DNA of 64,000 nt from Pinus tabuliformis. Lineage: Eukaryota; Streptophyta; Pinopsida; Pinales; Pinaceae. Within the stretch, counting starts at the first letter, position 1. Every line of letters begins with the position of its first letter. The DNA is taken from assembly GCA_031772625.1 (NCBI GenBank), contig CM062816.1:1669709058-1669773057 (forward strand). Reading direction: 5' to 3'. Positions 29,331 to 41,215 of this stretch are shown in pieces. The notes beneath the pieces were generated by a model that was not told the origin of the DNA, ran no database searches, and saw only the letters and a program-made list of their open reading frames with translations. Made by a program: the position numbers and the translations under genes.

Positions 29331-31110
29331 TGTGATTGATAGAATTGGGAGACTCAATCTTGATTTAGTCCCAACTCAATCAACGGAGCAGCCTGGACCA
29401 TCTGAGAAAGGTCCCCCAAAGTGGCTGACAAAGACACATGAAAGTGTTCATCCTGATGAGGTTGGAAAGACAGGAACTAGAAATTCAAACTGGCAAAATG
29501 GAGGTGATGTAGATGACTCTAATTCACCTATTGATATGGATGTTTCTTATGATTGTGAATTAAACTTGTCTACAGATTTTGAACCAACTTCCTTCAAAAA
29601 AGCTGATGAATGGAAAGAAGCGATGCAAAAGGAGTATGATGTCCTCATAAAGAATGGCACTTGGAAGCTGGTTGATCCTCCATTAGGAACCAAACCAATT
29701 GACTGCAAGTGGATCTACAAGAACAAGTATAAAGTTGATGGCTCACTTGACAAGCACAAAGCCAGGCTTGTGGCAAAAGGTTTTGCACAAAAGGAAGGGT
29801 TGATTATGAGGAGACTTTTTCCCCCACAGCAAAATGGGCTACCATCCGGACACTATTTTCCCTAGCAGCTCAGAATGGTTGGAAAGTCCATCAAATGGAT
29901 GTAAAAATTGCTTTCTTGAATGGAGATCCAAAAGAGAATGTTTTTATGTCCCAGCCTAAAGGATTTGCTATGAAAGGACATGAACATAAAGTATGCAAAC
30001 TTGTGAAATCCTTGTATGGCCTCAAACAAGCACCACGAGTCTGGTATGAAAAACTAACTGAGCATCTTCTAAAACTCAATTTCAAACATTATGATCTTGA
30101 TGATGCAACTTTATTTGTCAAGAAAGTTGGCAAAACAATTGTATATCTTTTGGTATATGTAGATGATCTTTTGATGACAGGGGACAATGAAAGCTACATT
30201 GCATCCATAAAGAAGGAATTGGGGAAAAGTTTTGAAATGACTGATTTGGGCTATGTTCATTACTATCTTGGTATTGAAGTAACTCAACATCTAAAGTCCA
30301 TATTTCTTTCTCAAAAGAAGTACATTGAAGATCTGTTGAACAGGTTTGGCATGACAAAATGCAATCCTCTTACTACTCCAATGGAACAAAACTTGAAGCT
30401 CACATCTATTGAAGGAAAATAATTTGAGGATGCAACAAAGTATAGACAGCTTGTAAGAAGTCTCAACTGCCTAACTACTACTAGACCACACATTTCGTTT
30501 GTTGTTGGAATCCTCTCCAGGTTTATGCAAAAGCCTTGTGAAGGACATTGGTCTGTTGCAAAAAGAGTTCTAAGGTACTTGAAGGGAACTCAAGACTTTG
30601 GAATCAAGTATACACAAGTGGACGACTTCAGTTTGATTGGATACTCTGATTCAGACTTCGTTGGAGACAAAGAAACTGGGGTATCTACTTCAGGATATGA
30701 TATGAGTCTTGGATCAGGACTTGTCTCCTGGAGATCACGCAAACAATAAGTTCTAGCAGATTCCACAACAGAAGCAGAATACGTGGCAACAGCTGAGGCA
30801 ACAAAAGAAATTGTGTGGCTCAGGAAAATTCTTGAAGATTTGCGAGTAAAAACAAGTACAATCAACTCCACTCATGATTGACAATACCTCTGCAATAAAG
30901 TTGGCCAAGAACCCAAAGTTCCATGATAGAACGAAGCACATCAATACTAAATATCATCTAATTCAACATCATGTTGAGGCCAAAACAATCCATCTCCATC
31001 ATTGTTCCACTAATGAGCAAATTGCAAACATCTTCACCAAAGCGCTTGGAAGAGAAAAGCTTGAACGATTCAGAATGATGCTTGGACTCACCAACATCCC
31101 TTCAGATTAA
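29311..31110 (+). pseudogene. Copia D reverse transcriptase and RNase H
   Basis: RT begins near residue 90 of the frame at 29311 (ADEWKEAMQKEYDVLIKNGTW, IDCKWIYKNKYKVDGS) and shifts frame near 29805. It continues with VHQMDVKIAFLNG, YGLKQAPRVWYEKL and an intact YLLVYVDDLLMTG near 30150. RNase H has GYSDSDFVGDKETGVSTSGY and, after a second frameshift near 30850, DNTSAIKLAKNP and ANIFTKALGREKL, ending at TAA 31108. TAA at 30420 and TAA at 30747 are in-frame stops. The tract GGGGGAGAAA (31111-31120) is the polypurine tract. Confidence 0.9.
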
Positions 31111-31119
31111 GGGGGAGAA

Positions 31120-31287
31120 AGTTGAAACCTAATCATTAGGATTGGGTGAATAAATATAATTGATGTAAATAAATAATAATAAATGTGAACAGTCATCGAG
31201 AGATGAAGTGAACAGTCTCCCTCATGTATATAATAAAGACCAACCTAAAGGAATAAAATGAATTGAATTGGTGGAGTTACTACCTGG
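31120..31287 (+). mobile_element. 3' LTR of D, first 168 bp
   Basis: It matches 25409-25576. The first base is A instead of T, so the terminus is mutated. The remaining 7 bp, CCTGACA, lie at 33234-33240 after element E and its CCTGG duplication. Confidence 0.92.
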
Positions 31288-33228
31288 TGTTATCACTGAA
31301 AAGATTTCAAAGGAAAAGGGTAAGGTAAGGAAGAATTGGTCTTGGTCATTCTCATGCTCCTTTCATGTGTAAGAAGCACTTGGAAAATTTAGGGTCAGCA
31401 TACATCAGAGTTCTTTGAAGGCTCAAGCAAGGCAAGTAAGGTAATCTTAAATTTTGATATAGACTACCTTTTGAAGTTTACCTTAAAAAATGGTGTCAAA
31501 TTATTTAGTTTTGAACAGCCTCATGTCATATGGAAGAGTCATTACAAGATAAAGAAGCTCAAGACAATCAAATTTTGGCATTAGAAACTGTGTTTTGTGA
31601 TTACACAGCAGTTTCGTAGCGCGCTACGAAACTGCTATAGCTGCATATTTTGAGGAAGATTGACCAATTTTGAGGGACAAAAGGGAAACCTTTTTGAAAA
31701 GGAGTTTCTGAAGAAAGATCATTTACACAATACAAACAATCCAGCAAGGGCAAACGAGCAAAGGAAAATCATATATGAATCATAAACCATTTGTTATAAA
31801 AGTGATCACAGCTAGTATTGTTCATTATCCTTCAGGCAGCACTAAAGAGGTTTTATCTTCACATTGGTGCATGGACAAGGTCTACAGCACATGAAGAACA
31901 TGGCACTTCAATACATTTTTGTGTAATCAAAGAAGATCCTTGTGGAGACCAAAAGCAAAAAAGGAGGAACTTTCTCTCCTTGTTTTTACCAGTCAATTTC
32001 TAGAAGTGTTTCTGAGCAGTTAAAAACTCATCTCTGAAAAGTGAAAGAGGTTTTCATTCTTAAGATACTGAAGTACAAAAACCTCTTCCACTTTCTTCAA
32101 ATCCATTATGATTTGATAGAAATTAATGATCAAACTTGCGCTACGAAACTGCTGTAGGTGCAGTTTTTCACAAGCATATTTTTACACCTGTTTTTCAAAG
32201 ACTCATTCTGGGCGGTAGGAAATATGTTTCAAAAAACCAAGAGAGGTTTTTGTTCAACATGGATTTTTTCACAAAAGCCTCCTTCAGTTTTTCTAAATAC
32301 ATTTTTTATGAGAATTTATGAGCTCTGTCCCAAGACCTATTTTTCAGCCAGAACAGAGCAAGGGACAGTGTCCTAGTTTCTAGGAACAGCAAAAGAATGA
32401 GTCATCAAGGGCCAACTGGAAGGTTATGAGCACCATCAAATTCGAATTCATGGAGTTATAGGTGTCAAAGAATGCTTTAAATGTTTAGATAAGGTTGTTG
32501 TAATCATAATGAGTTACACTCCTAGTTGTATTAGGTCTCTAGGACTCCTAGTTCGTTGTCTTTTGTATTAAATAGTTAGTTTTAAGTGTCAATAGGTGTC
32601 AAATTAGGAGGAATCCGAATTCCCCTCATGTTGGAGGAAGGAATCTACATGAACTCTATATATGGGAGAAGAATTAATGTATTAAGGGTTGGAAATTTAT
32701 TGAGAAAAGCTCTGATATTTGGCTTTATGTAAAAGACTTTGTTTCTTAGTAATACAGTATTGGCTTTGCTTCTCAGGAATCAAAAGGAATTCGATGTGAT
32801 AAATGTCTTGTGTTGTCTTTTCCTATTATCTACAGTGTTATGAATATGTGATTACTTAGAAATCACTAACAGTGCTCTAATTTCCTTCATATATTTGTAA
32901 ACTGTGCTGGCCTTCTATGTGTTTAGTGTGTTCTACATATGTTGGATTCTGAATGCCCTGACTTCTATGCAAAACTAACCTTACTATCACTACTGAAGCA
33001 TATCTGACTCCATAAGCCCAATGGATACTTTCTAATTGTGTTTCAACCTCTTATACTTTTTCATTTTGTTTCATAGAGTTAGCCATCTTATTCATTATCC
33101 AAATCTTTAATCTTGTGAGAGAGCCCTCTCAGGTTGAGGAGGCTAAGCCCCAGCCTAAAGTAGGTTTGAAATAGTTACTTAAAGTCTACCTGATCAGCAG
33201 CCTGTCAGGGTCTGGTTTTGAGATAACA
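31288..33228. mobile_element. Probable solo LTR (element E) inside the D LTR
   Basis: This 1941-bp insertion has termini TGTTATC...GATAACA, a 7-bp inverted repeat of the TG..CA type. The 5-bp duplication CCTGG lies at 31283-31287 and 33229-33233. No coding sequence, primer-binding site or second terminal repeat is seen inside, which fits a solo LTR left by LTR-LTR recombination. A TATA-like CTCTATATATGGGAG lies at 32655-32669. The phrase GCGCTACGAAACTGCT occurs near 31619 and 32137. A non-autonomous element with an LTR-like end is the alternative. Confidence 0.85.
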
Positions 33229-33245
33229 CCTGGCCTGACAACTAA

Positions 33246-33451
33246 TTATACTCTAAAGACAGAGGAGATGTTCATCATAAACTCTACAGAAAGAGCCCAA
33301 CAAAAAACAAAATTTGCAACCCAAATTTACAAAGTAATACAAAGGAAGAACAAGTTACATACCAAAATATTGCCTCTACAAGGGAGAGGAGAATTCGCCA
33401 CAGACCACGGCCATTTTCCTCCAACTCTTTGACACGGTTAGACTTCCTACA
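33246..33451 (-). mobile_element. Inner part of the minus-strand LINE 3' region
   Basis: This sequence joined 25255-25408 before D inserted. On the minus strand it begins near 33451 with an open stretch (frame reading ...RKSNRVKELEE...) and passes into T-rich untranslated sequence. It ends on its right at the target duplication of element F. The LINE assignment is inferred from the tail on the other side of D. Confidence 0.4.
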
Positions 33452-33456
33452 CCCAA

Positions 33457-34569
33457 TGTTGGAAAATGTAACTAGGTTTGGTCTTCATTATTGTACTTGA
33501 GTCAAATGTAATAAATTTGGCAAAAGAAAGTGAAAAGAATTTTTATTATTAATTTTATTTAACTTATTAAAGCATGGGTTTCATGCTTGGGTCAAATGTA
33601 TAGGTCAAGACTCCATTGTAGGCCTTAGGATTATTTATATAGGTCAAAGTCAGTTTGTTTATTGGTCAAGACATCCTCCATCAAGTCTCCTTCTATTGGC
33701 TTCAATAGTATCATGATTAAGTCGGCTACATCTAAGTGAACTCGAGTCAGCCTCATTATAAATGTAGACATAGTGGTTCATGAAGTGATGTCAGCTCCTT
33801 TTATTATGGACAAACTACTATATATACTAGCGTATACTTCACCCCACATACCAGAAAGAAGCTCACATGCATCTCAGAAGAAGGGTTTAGTTTATCTTTG
33901 AAATTATAGTTCATATATCACAGTGTGATGGTGCGGATCTCAGTGAAAATACAAGAAAAAAGTATTTGATGTGACAATAATGAGAGGGCTTGTTCTTATG
34001 ACAGTTTCGGTAACATCACAGTGAGCAGTTTGGATCACAGAAAGGATGTTTCAGTGTGAGAATGGAGCTCGGTTTAGGCACAGGGATGATCTCGGTATCC
34101 ACAATTCAATGTTATTACTAGATGGCTTCGATGTTGCTATAATGTCAAGGTCAAGATGCAGTGAAGAAGATTTCAGTGCTGCCATAGTGACAAGGTCTCA
34201 CAGTAAGATGATTTTGTTATTATCACAGTGATAAGGACTCGATGCTCTCACAGTTACAAGGATGACTTGATGGAGCATGTCTTGGGTCTAGATTGAAAGG
34301 GTCTTGGTCGTCTCAACATTTGAATCTACTAAAAGAAGAATTTGTGACTGGGTTTTCCCCTCAAGGGGGGTTTTGCCCTAGCAACGTGCCTATATCTTAT
34401 GTTCTCTTCTACTTTTTCCTTCGCATTAATATTGATGATAAGAAAATTTAATTAAGAAATTTAATGCTAATAATGAAAACATCACAAGTTAAAATCACAA
34501 GTTAACGTTATTAAGAGGAAAATCATTTTAATTACCAACTATATGGATTTTCCAACATGGTATCAGAGC
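33457..34569 (+). mobile_element. 5' LTR (1101 bp) and primer-binding site of F
   Basis: It starts TGTTGGAAAATGTAAC and ends ...TTTTCCAACA, with inverted TGTTGGAAAA/TTTTCCAACA termini (10 bp). A TATA-like ACTATATATACTAGC lies at 33821-33835. Short phrases of the type ATCACAGTGA recur in 33918-34240. TGGTATCAGAGC follows directly. Confidence 0.9.
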
Positions 34570-37500
34570 TATGGTCAAGGGTAGTTTGAAGATCACTTTG
34601 AAGTATTCTAAGTGAAAGGAGTTGTTTGAAGATCAAGATCAATATCCGAAGAACAATTCTGGGCTAATATTCTAAGATATTTTGAAAGGATGAATAGCAA
34701 ATATGAGGGAGAAAGAAGTTCGGAGTCCTAGCATTTTTGGTAATAATTCAGTGTTAATATTCTGAGGCACGGTCTCAGCACTTCATAAAAGGCATTGACA
34801 TTTCGGTAAAGACACAATAAATATAAACTTTGTTGTTATCACAAAAAACAAAATTTGGTGCTATTGTTGTAAGGTGGTTCGGACCCAAAACTCAGAAGGA
34901 GAATGTAACTTCACTCAAGATTTCAGTGAAGACATATGACAAATTTTCAACATAATACAAGGAGAAAATTTAGATCAACTTCAGTGACAAATTTGTGTAG
35001 CAGGATCAATCTGAAGCACGATGATGATCTCCATCACAGTCATAAAGGAAATTTCAGGCTCACTAATGTATATAAGGGTTGAAGCGTTGTTATGATCTTT
35101 GATATGTCCAAGGTCAAAATGGTGAAGAAAAACATTTTTTGTCTTCCACTTAATGGATAGAGTCATAATTAGTCTAAAATCTTCTTCAACATACTCTGAG
35201 ATTATAAGCCCTAACCAAATAAACTAGTCATACATTTGAAGGCAATGAAAGGAGGATTTGCTAAGGCAAAAGCGTTTATTTGAAGATTTTTTGAAGTTTG
35301 GCCTATGGAAAAAGAAATCAAGCATTGTCACTTTCCATCAAGCTATCAAATCAAAGGTACATAAATACAAGGTATGTATATCTATGAGCTTTTAAATTTA
35401 TATTATCTTAAATGGTTCACATGATCCTTGGTTATAATTAGACGAGGATAAATATTGTAATCCCTAAGATATCTTGCATCCTTATCTTCTAGGATTTACA
35501 TGTCAAATAAAATGTCCTACTAATGTTTGAAAGAATGAACAACTTATCATAAGATTCCCTCCCCCATGATTATGTAGAAGAAACTAAATTATGCCCTTAG
35601 TATCACATGATGTGCTTTGTTAGTATGATGGCTTAACACTTCAAGGAATACTTACAGGGTTAGTCAAGAAACATCTCCAGGTATGTCTATATATCTTATA
35701 AAATTATATTTATCTTATTTTTGAAGTTTGCATTACATTACTAACATTGTTATGTCTAGTTATCTTTAATCATAGAGATTTTTGTTTAGGGTGATTCATC
35801 TCTTGATAAAACTACCCCTCCCTTATATTCTTAATTGATTTTATAGAACCATAGACGGGTTCTCTGAAAAACCCTAACCTAAGGGTATGCTAGTGTCTGA
35901 ACCCCTAAACTACTTAGGGTTATTGTGAAATGTTATTTGAAGTTTTTATTGATGATGTCATATTTTGACTTTAGTATGATCAAGAAATCTTAACTTGTTA
36001 AGGTTGAATGATGATTGACTGAAATCCTAAATTTTTGAAGTTTTGGTATTTTAGGGTTTGCTTTGTTATGTTATGAAACCCTAGATCTTTAGGGTTTGGT
36101 TGGGTCTATAAGAAAAACCCTTGTTATGTATTTAGAGTCCTAGGAATGAAACCCTAGGTATGTGTTCATTTGGTTGAAACCCTAACATGTTCTAGGTCGA
36201 TATATCTCTAACATATTAAATTTGCTTGACATATGATGTGCTTATGATGTTTTGATAAATTCCTAGATATTTGTGTTGACCCAAGTGTTAATGGTCATGA
36301 GTCCTAGGGTTTGGAATCAAGCCCTAGGCAAAGTTTGATGGTCTAGGATGATGTTTGGAAAATCTAGGGTTTAGCAGCTAAACCCTAGTAATAACTAAAT
36401 TCTCTAGTATGTATAATCATCTAGAATATGTGAATCTATATAGTGATTGTTGAGAATTTGAAGATGAAAATCTAAGGCAAATATTAAACCTTAGTAGATG
36501 TTAGTCATGATGTTGATTAAGTTGTGATTGGTTTTGATTGTTGAATCTCATATATGAAATATAGGGTGTATGAAATCTTAGTGAAGAATCTAACATATGA
36601 ATTCTGAAAGTTGTTAGATTCATTGATTTGATTTGTTTCTAGGGTTTGCCATATGAAGAAACTTGTCGTTGAAAGAATATTGAAACCCTAGATATAATGA
36701 GCTTGATATCTTGATGACTTGAGGATGTGATTTAGGGTTTGTAACAAAACCTGGGCAAGAAGTTGAAGTATTGAAGTATAGTCTTTTGTTGATTATGTTT
36801 GTAAATGCTTCCACTATTATAATTTTTTTATATGGCTAACTTCTTGCTTCTATAGATTTGGTTGTACTTGCTATCTAAATTGTGCAGGTACACAGTCTTC
36901 AATATGGTGAAGATGTTCGTTGATATGATAAGCATGATGAGGATGATGATAACTTTGATGAAATGGTTGGAAGCCACAAAAGATTCTTTGATGATGAAAA
37001 GAAGAAGTTTATCTCCCTGAGATCAAGAGGGAATCTAGATAAAGAGATGCTCCCTGGTTGAGAGGGAGGGAACAACTTGGTTTTGATTGAAGAATGAATT
37101 TCGGAGAATATGTTGTTGCATGGGAAGTAGGAAAGAAAAGTGTATGATTAAGGAATCTTCTGTCAGAGATTTGGTTGATAATCCTACTATGAAAAGTTGA
37201 GAAGCAACATCAAGTTGGTTGGAAGACCTAGAGTTTTGTATTTGATTATGTACATGTGAAAGTATATTATTGATTAGGGTTGTGTTTGTACAAGTAAATT
37301 TCTCGAAGGTTTTGATAGCATGTTGGTTATCAATTAGTGTGACTGGGAGCGATTGGTTATCCTTGATCTGTTGGATCTAGGAGTGTTGAGGCTTTGTGAG
37401 TGAAGCATCGTTGGGAGGACATTTGACCGACACTTTGTGTTGATGTCTAGGTCCTGAAGTTAGAAAAGGTGGTGTTGATTATAGAGCTATGTTTTAGGGT

Positions 37501-37793
37501 ACACACCTGGATCTTTGGGTTGGTGGTTAGAAATTAAGCATGGTGGTACCTAGAGAGGCTGGAATCTTGAGTCCATCTTAGTCCCACCTAGATAGATTGC
37601 CTTGATCAGGAATCTAGTTTTTGGCATTACTGTGCCTAAATTGTTGAGAGACCAATGGATAGAATGCCCTGGTTAGGAAACTAGTCCATGGCATTGCAGT
37701 GCCTAAACTTCTCCATAGATGATGTGGTTTGAGATCTTCCATGTACCTGTTTGGTTATATGAAAATATGAATACCTCCCTACTTAAGAGGGAG
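34570..37793 (+). other. Interior of F: no coding sequence recognised
   Basis: No frame longer than about 65 codons and no retroelement motif was found. The stretch 35850-36740 is crowded with AAACCCTA/TAGGGTTT motifs in both orientations. A tract resembling an A/G-rich spacer lies near 36930-37030. Confidence 0.75.
36364..36388. repeat. Perfect 25-bp hairpin made of two telomere-like motifs
   Basis: CTAGGGTTTAG (36364-36374), CAG loop, CTAAACCCTAG (36378-36388): 11-bp perfect arms with a 3-base loop. Confidence 0.92.
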
Positions 37794-37916
37794 TGTTAAA
37801 AAATGTAACTAGGTTTAGTGTCCATTATTGTGCTCGAGTCAAATGTAATATATTTGTCAAAAGAAACTGAAAAGAATTTTTATTATTAATTTGATTTAAC
37901 TTATTAAAGCATGGGT

Positions 37917-39074
37917 TGTAAAAATTTCTGTTTCCCACCCCGGTTTTCAGTTTCACCTTATTTCTCCCATATAGTTAAATGCCAATTCCCATATCCATAC
38001 ATTTAACACTAAAAAAAAAAAAAAATTTGCTGAAAACACAAATTCTGGAAATTTTACAGAATGTTGAAAATGCAGAAATAAAATTCAGCAGTTACAAACA
38101 GCCATTTAAAACATTTAAACACAATAATTTTTGGTCAATGTGATCCTGGAAAAACCCCCTACAACTCTTGGGGAAAACCAGTTCGAGAACTCTTCTTTAT
38201 TTCTGAAAATTGCCTTTTTACAGTGAGAAATATTCAGCAAAAAATCAGCAAACAAATTTACAACTTATCTCTTTTCCCGTGCCTCACAGCAATCTGGAAA
38301 TTACAGCAAACAGGACAGCAATAAATGTTGTACGGCCTCTTCGACTTTCGTGCCCACTTTCAGCATTAAATGCTGTTGTACGGTCATCATTAAATGCATT
38401 GTACGGACTGCAATAAATGCATTGTACAGGCTGCAATAAATGTGTTGTACGGCCCTTGTTTTGCGTGCAAAAAAAACCAGCAAACTGCTCTTCGATTTTT
38501 GTGCAAACCACCCCTCGAAAATCGTGCCAAAATCTTCCTTTCACTTTGTGCTAAATCAGTTGTACAAATCTACTCAACTGCTACCTTGGAATGTGTGTCA
38601 GGCTGCTGTCTCCTTCTTCCTGCTCAGAAATCTCTCTTGCTCTCCTTCTCCCAATCTGCTCATGAAAGAATGAATGACATTTTCTTCCTTTTCCTCCTTT
38701 AATCTAACCCTAAGTGACTTTTGGGTAATCCCTAAATCCAATGGCTGAAATAGATTTAGATCTATGGCTGAGATTAAATGCTCATTTAAATCTCACTTTC
38801 TATTTTTTAATTCACCCCACTTTAATAAAGACCCACTTAGTCATTTATTTCCAAAGTCATTTTTCCTTTCTAATTTTACGTTGACTTTAATAAAGTCACT
38901 TTAAAATTAGACTTTAGTAACTTTATCACTTAAAGTCACTTTTAAATTAGATTTAACTTTATAAAAATTATAAAGTCACTTTAGGAGAAAAAATAAATTC
39001 TTTTGAACACTTTTCGCTAGGCCAAAGATCAAAGCCTTAGGGAACCACCTGTCCTCTGGTACCAAATTTCAACA
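37917..39074 (-). mobile_element. 3' LTR of G
   Basis: This closely matches 41095-42229. Its start on the minus strand (39074) follows the tract TGTAAGAGGGAG. Repeats of AAAGTCACTTTAAA occur near 38880-38990. Confidence 0.9.
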
Positions 39075-40922
39075 CTCCCTCTTACAGAGGAAGGTGTTCC
39101 TCACCACACTCATCTTGTCTCTGAAGTAGTCATGCTTGCCCCGTGGTAAGGCTTTGGTAAGAATATCTGCAACCTGCTCATCAGTGGGAATATACTCAAG
39201 CTTCACAACGCCCTTCCGAACACAGTCTCCGATGAAATGATATTTGATTCCGATATGCTTTGACCTGTCATGAAATACTGGATTCTCCGTGAGTTTAATG
39301 CAACTCTGATTATCACAGTAAATCACTGAAGGTCTCAACGGCTGACCAAATAAGCCAAACAACATCTTGCGAAGCCAGATGGCCTCACAACTAGCTAGAT
39401 TGGCTGCCATATACTCTGCTTCCACTGAACTCAATGCTACTGACTGCTACTTCCGGCTGAACCATAACACTACTGCCAAACCCAACCCAAAATAGCACCC
39501 TGAAGTGCTCTTCCTATCAGAAGCACAACCTGCCCAATCAGAATCAGTGTAACCTGCCAATCTCACTCCATCCCCCTGCGTGTAGTCCAGACCATAATCC
39601 ACTATCCCCTACAAGTACCGCAAAATGCGTACACCTATCACTCTAGCTTAATCAGCTGGAGTGCCCCTCGAATACATCAACACCTGTCCTCCCCTGAACA
39701 GTATCTCATATCCTCTATCCTCCAAGGCTGAGACGGATATGAGGTTCTTCCTCATCCCTTGCACATAAAAAACATCTGACACCTTCAAGGGAGGTTTGGA
39801 CTCCCTCTGAAATGTCAGTGTCCCCACACCAACTGCTCTAACAACTCTGTCATCACCGAGTACTACCTCTATATCAGTGCCACTCTCTGAAAGCTCTGAG
39901 AAGTACTCCCGCACTCCTGTCATGTGACGTGAAGCCCCACTGTCCACATACCTGATACCCGAAGATGCTCCGCCAATTTAGAGAAAAGCATGCTCCCTCT
40001 GAACCTGTGTGGCAGATGATCCTATACTAGAGGACTCATACGCAGTGAACCCAAACTCCCGGTCAAAACGAACTGCAAAGTCTTCAACCTCTGCTAAAGC
40101 TGCCACGTCCTGGTTCTTCCCCTTCTTCTTCTTCTTCTCCGGACACACAACTGCATAGTGTCCCATCTTTTGACAATTCCAACACTTCACCTTGGAATAA
40201 TCCTTCTGTGTGTCACCATGTTTACCTTTACCTTTGCCTTTGCCCCCACCATTGCTTGTGGAAGCCTGCTTCTTCCCTTTGTCTTTCTTGCCTCCTGCCG
40301 ACAGTGCTACATCTTCATCCTGCTCAATTGGCTTGGCTGTCCCAAGCTGACATTTCCTGGTCTCTGTCTGAATACAATCATCCCAAAACCTCTCCCATGT
40401 GGGAAGGGTCTCTCGTGCACAAACCCCATTAGTAAAGTTCATCCATGAACGGGGGAGGCCATTCACTACAATCCGCACCAACTTAGTGGGTTGAATGGCC
40501 TCTCCAATTGTTGCCAACTCATCTCTCACATTAGTAATCTTTGTGAGATATCCAGCTGCACTATCATTACCCGTCTTAATATTCTTCAACTTCTCCTTCA
40601 AGACCATTTTCCGGTTTTCATTGGTACTCTGGTACAGATTGGATAATGTTGTCCACATCTCATGGGTATTTCTCTTTCCTCTCACATGAGGAATGCAATG
40701 ATCTTTGACTCCGTCTAGAATCAGCCTCTTACCCTTATTGTTCTTTTTATTATACTCAGCCAACTGAGTAGTATCAGTAGGCACAACAACAGGGTTCTGT
40801 GTGGTATGCACCATTATATCCCAAACTTCTGCGTCCTCAAAGATACTCTGCATTCTCTCCTTCCAAACGTTGTAATTTGTATGCCCATCCAACCTATCCT
40901 CCACCCTCAATCCCAATGACAT
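39069..40922 (-). pseudogene. Copia G gag-protease-RNase H in one frame
   Basis: From ATG 40922 the frame runs 618 codons to TGA at 39069-39071 without a frameshift, interrupted by four stops (39978 TAA, 39648 TAA, 39609 TAG, 39447 TAG). Gag is open for 314 codons: NYNVWKERMQSIF near residue 18, NGLPRSWMNF near 152, and zinc knuckle CWNCQKMGHYAVVC near 247. Protease has DSGASRHMTG. After RGTPAD the frame enters RNase H (AGYTDSDWAGCASDRKSTSG, ALSSVEAEYMAANLASCEA, YCDNQSCIKL, ADILTKALPRGKHDYF) and ends KRE-C-stop in the LTR start. The missing RT/integrase was thus removed without changing frame. Gag could have packaged RNA before the stops arose. Confidence 0.9.
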
Positions 40923-41082
40923 CCTGCTGTCCTAAAACTGAAAAATAGCACTGCTGTAGTAAAGATTAAAACTATTGTTTGTGAAAAATCAGCTTGCTGG
41001 AATTTTCTGAGTGAAAAATCAACAAGCTGTAATTTTCCTCCTTGCTGTCCCAAACTGCCCTTCAGCACTCAACATTTGATAC

Positions 41083-41179
41083 CATGTAAAAATTTCTGTT
41101 TCCCACCCCGATTTCCAGTTTCATCTTATTTGTCCCATATAGTTAAATGTCCATTCCCATATCCATACATTTAACACTG

Positions 41180-41215
<36 letters not shown>

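Larger units (their letters stand above)
25409..33240 (+). mobile_element. Copia element D with flanking target duplication, split by E
   Basis: The 5' LTR is 25409-25583 (175 bp). The 3' LTR is 31120-31287 plus 33234-33240 (also 175 bp once E is removed). Flanks read ACTGA (25404-25408) and ACTAA (33241-33245), a 5-bp duplication with one later change. Without E the element is about 5.9 kb. The LTRs differ at about ten positions by eye. Coding order is gag, protease, integrase, RT, RNase H, as in Copia. Pol is broken by several frameshifts and stops. Confidence 0.93.

Noticed and set aside
33350-33451. Exon-like minus-strand open stretch with a GTATGT donor-like end
   Set aside because: No second exon or protein family recognised; it lies in probable LINE 3' sequence.
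35850-36740. Interstitial telomere tract
   Set aside because: Motifs are isolated and in both orientations, not head-to-tail TTTAGGG arrays; kept only as a motif cluster.
38284-38702. Several Cys-rich open frames on both strands around 38.2-38.7 kb and again at 41.5-41.8 kb
   Set aside because: They lie in the two G LTRs and derive from repeated TGTACGG/CAATAAATGC phrases.
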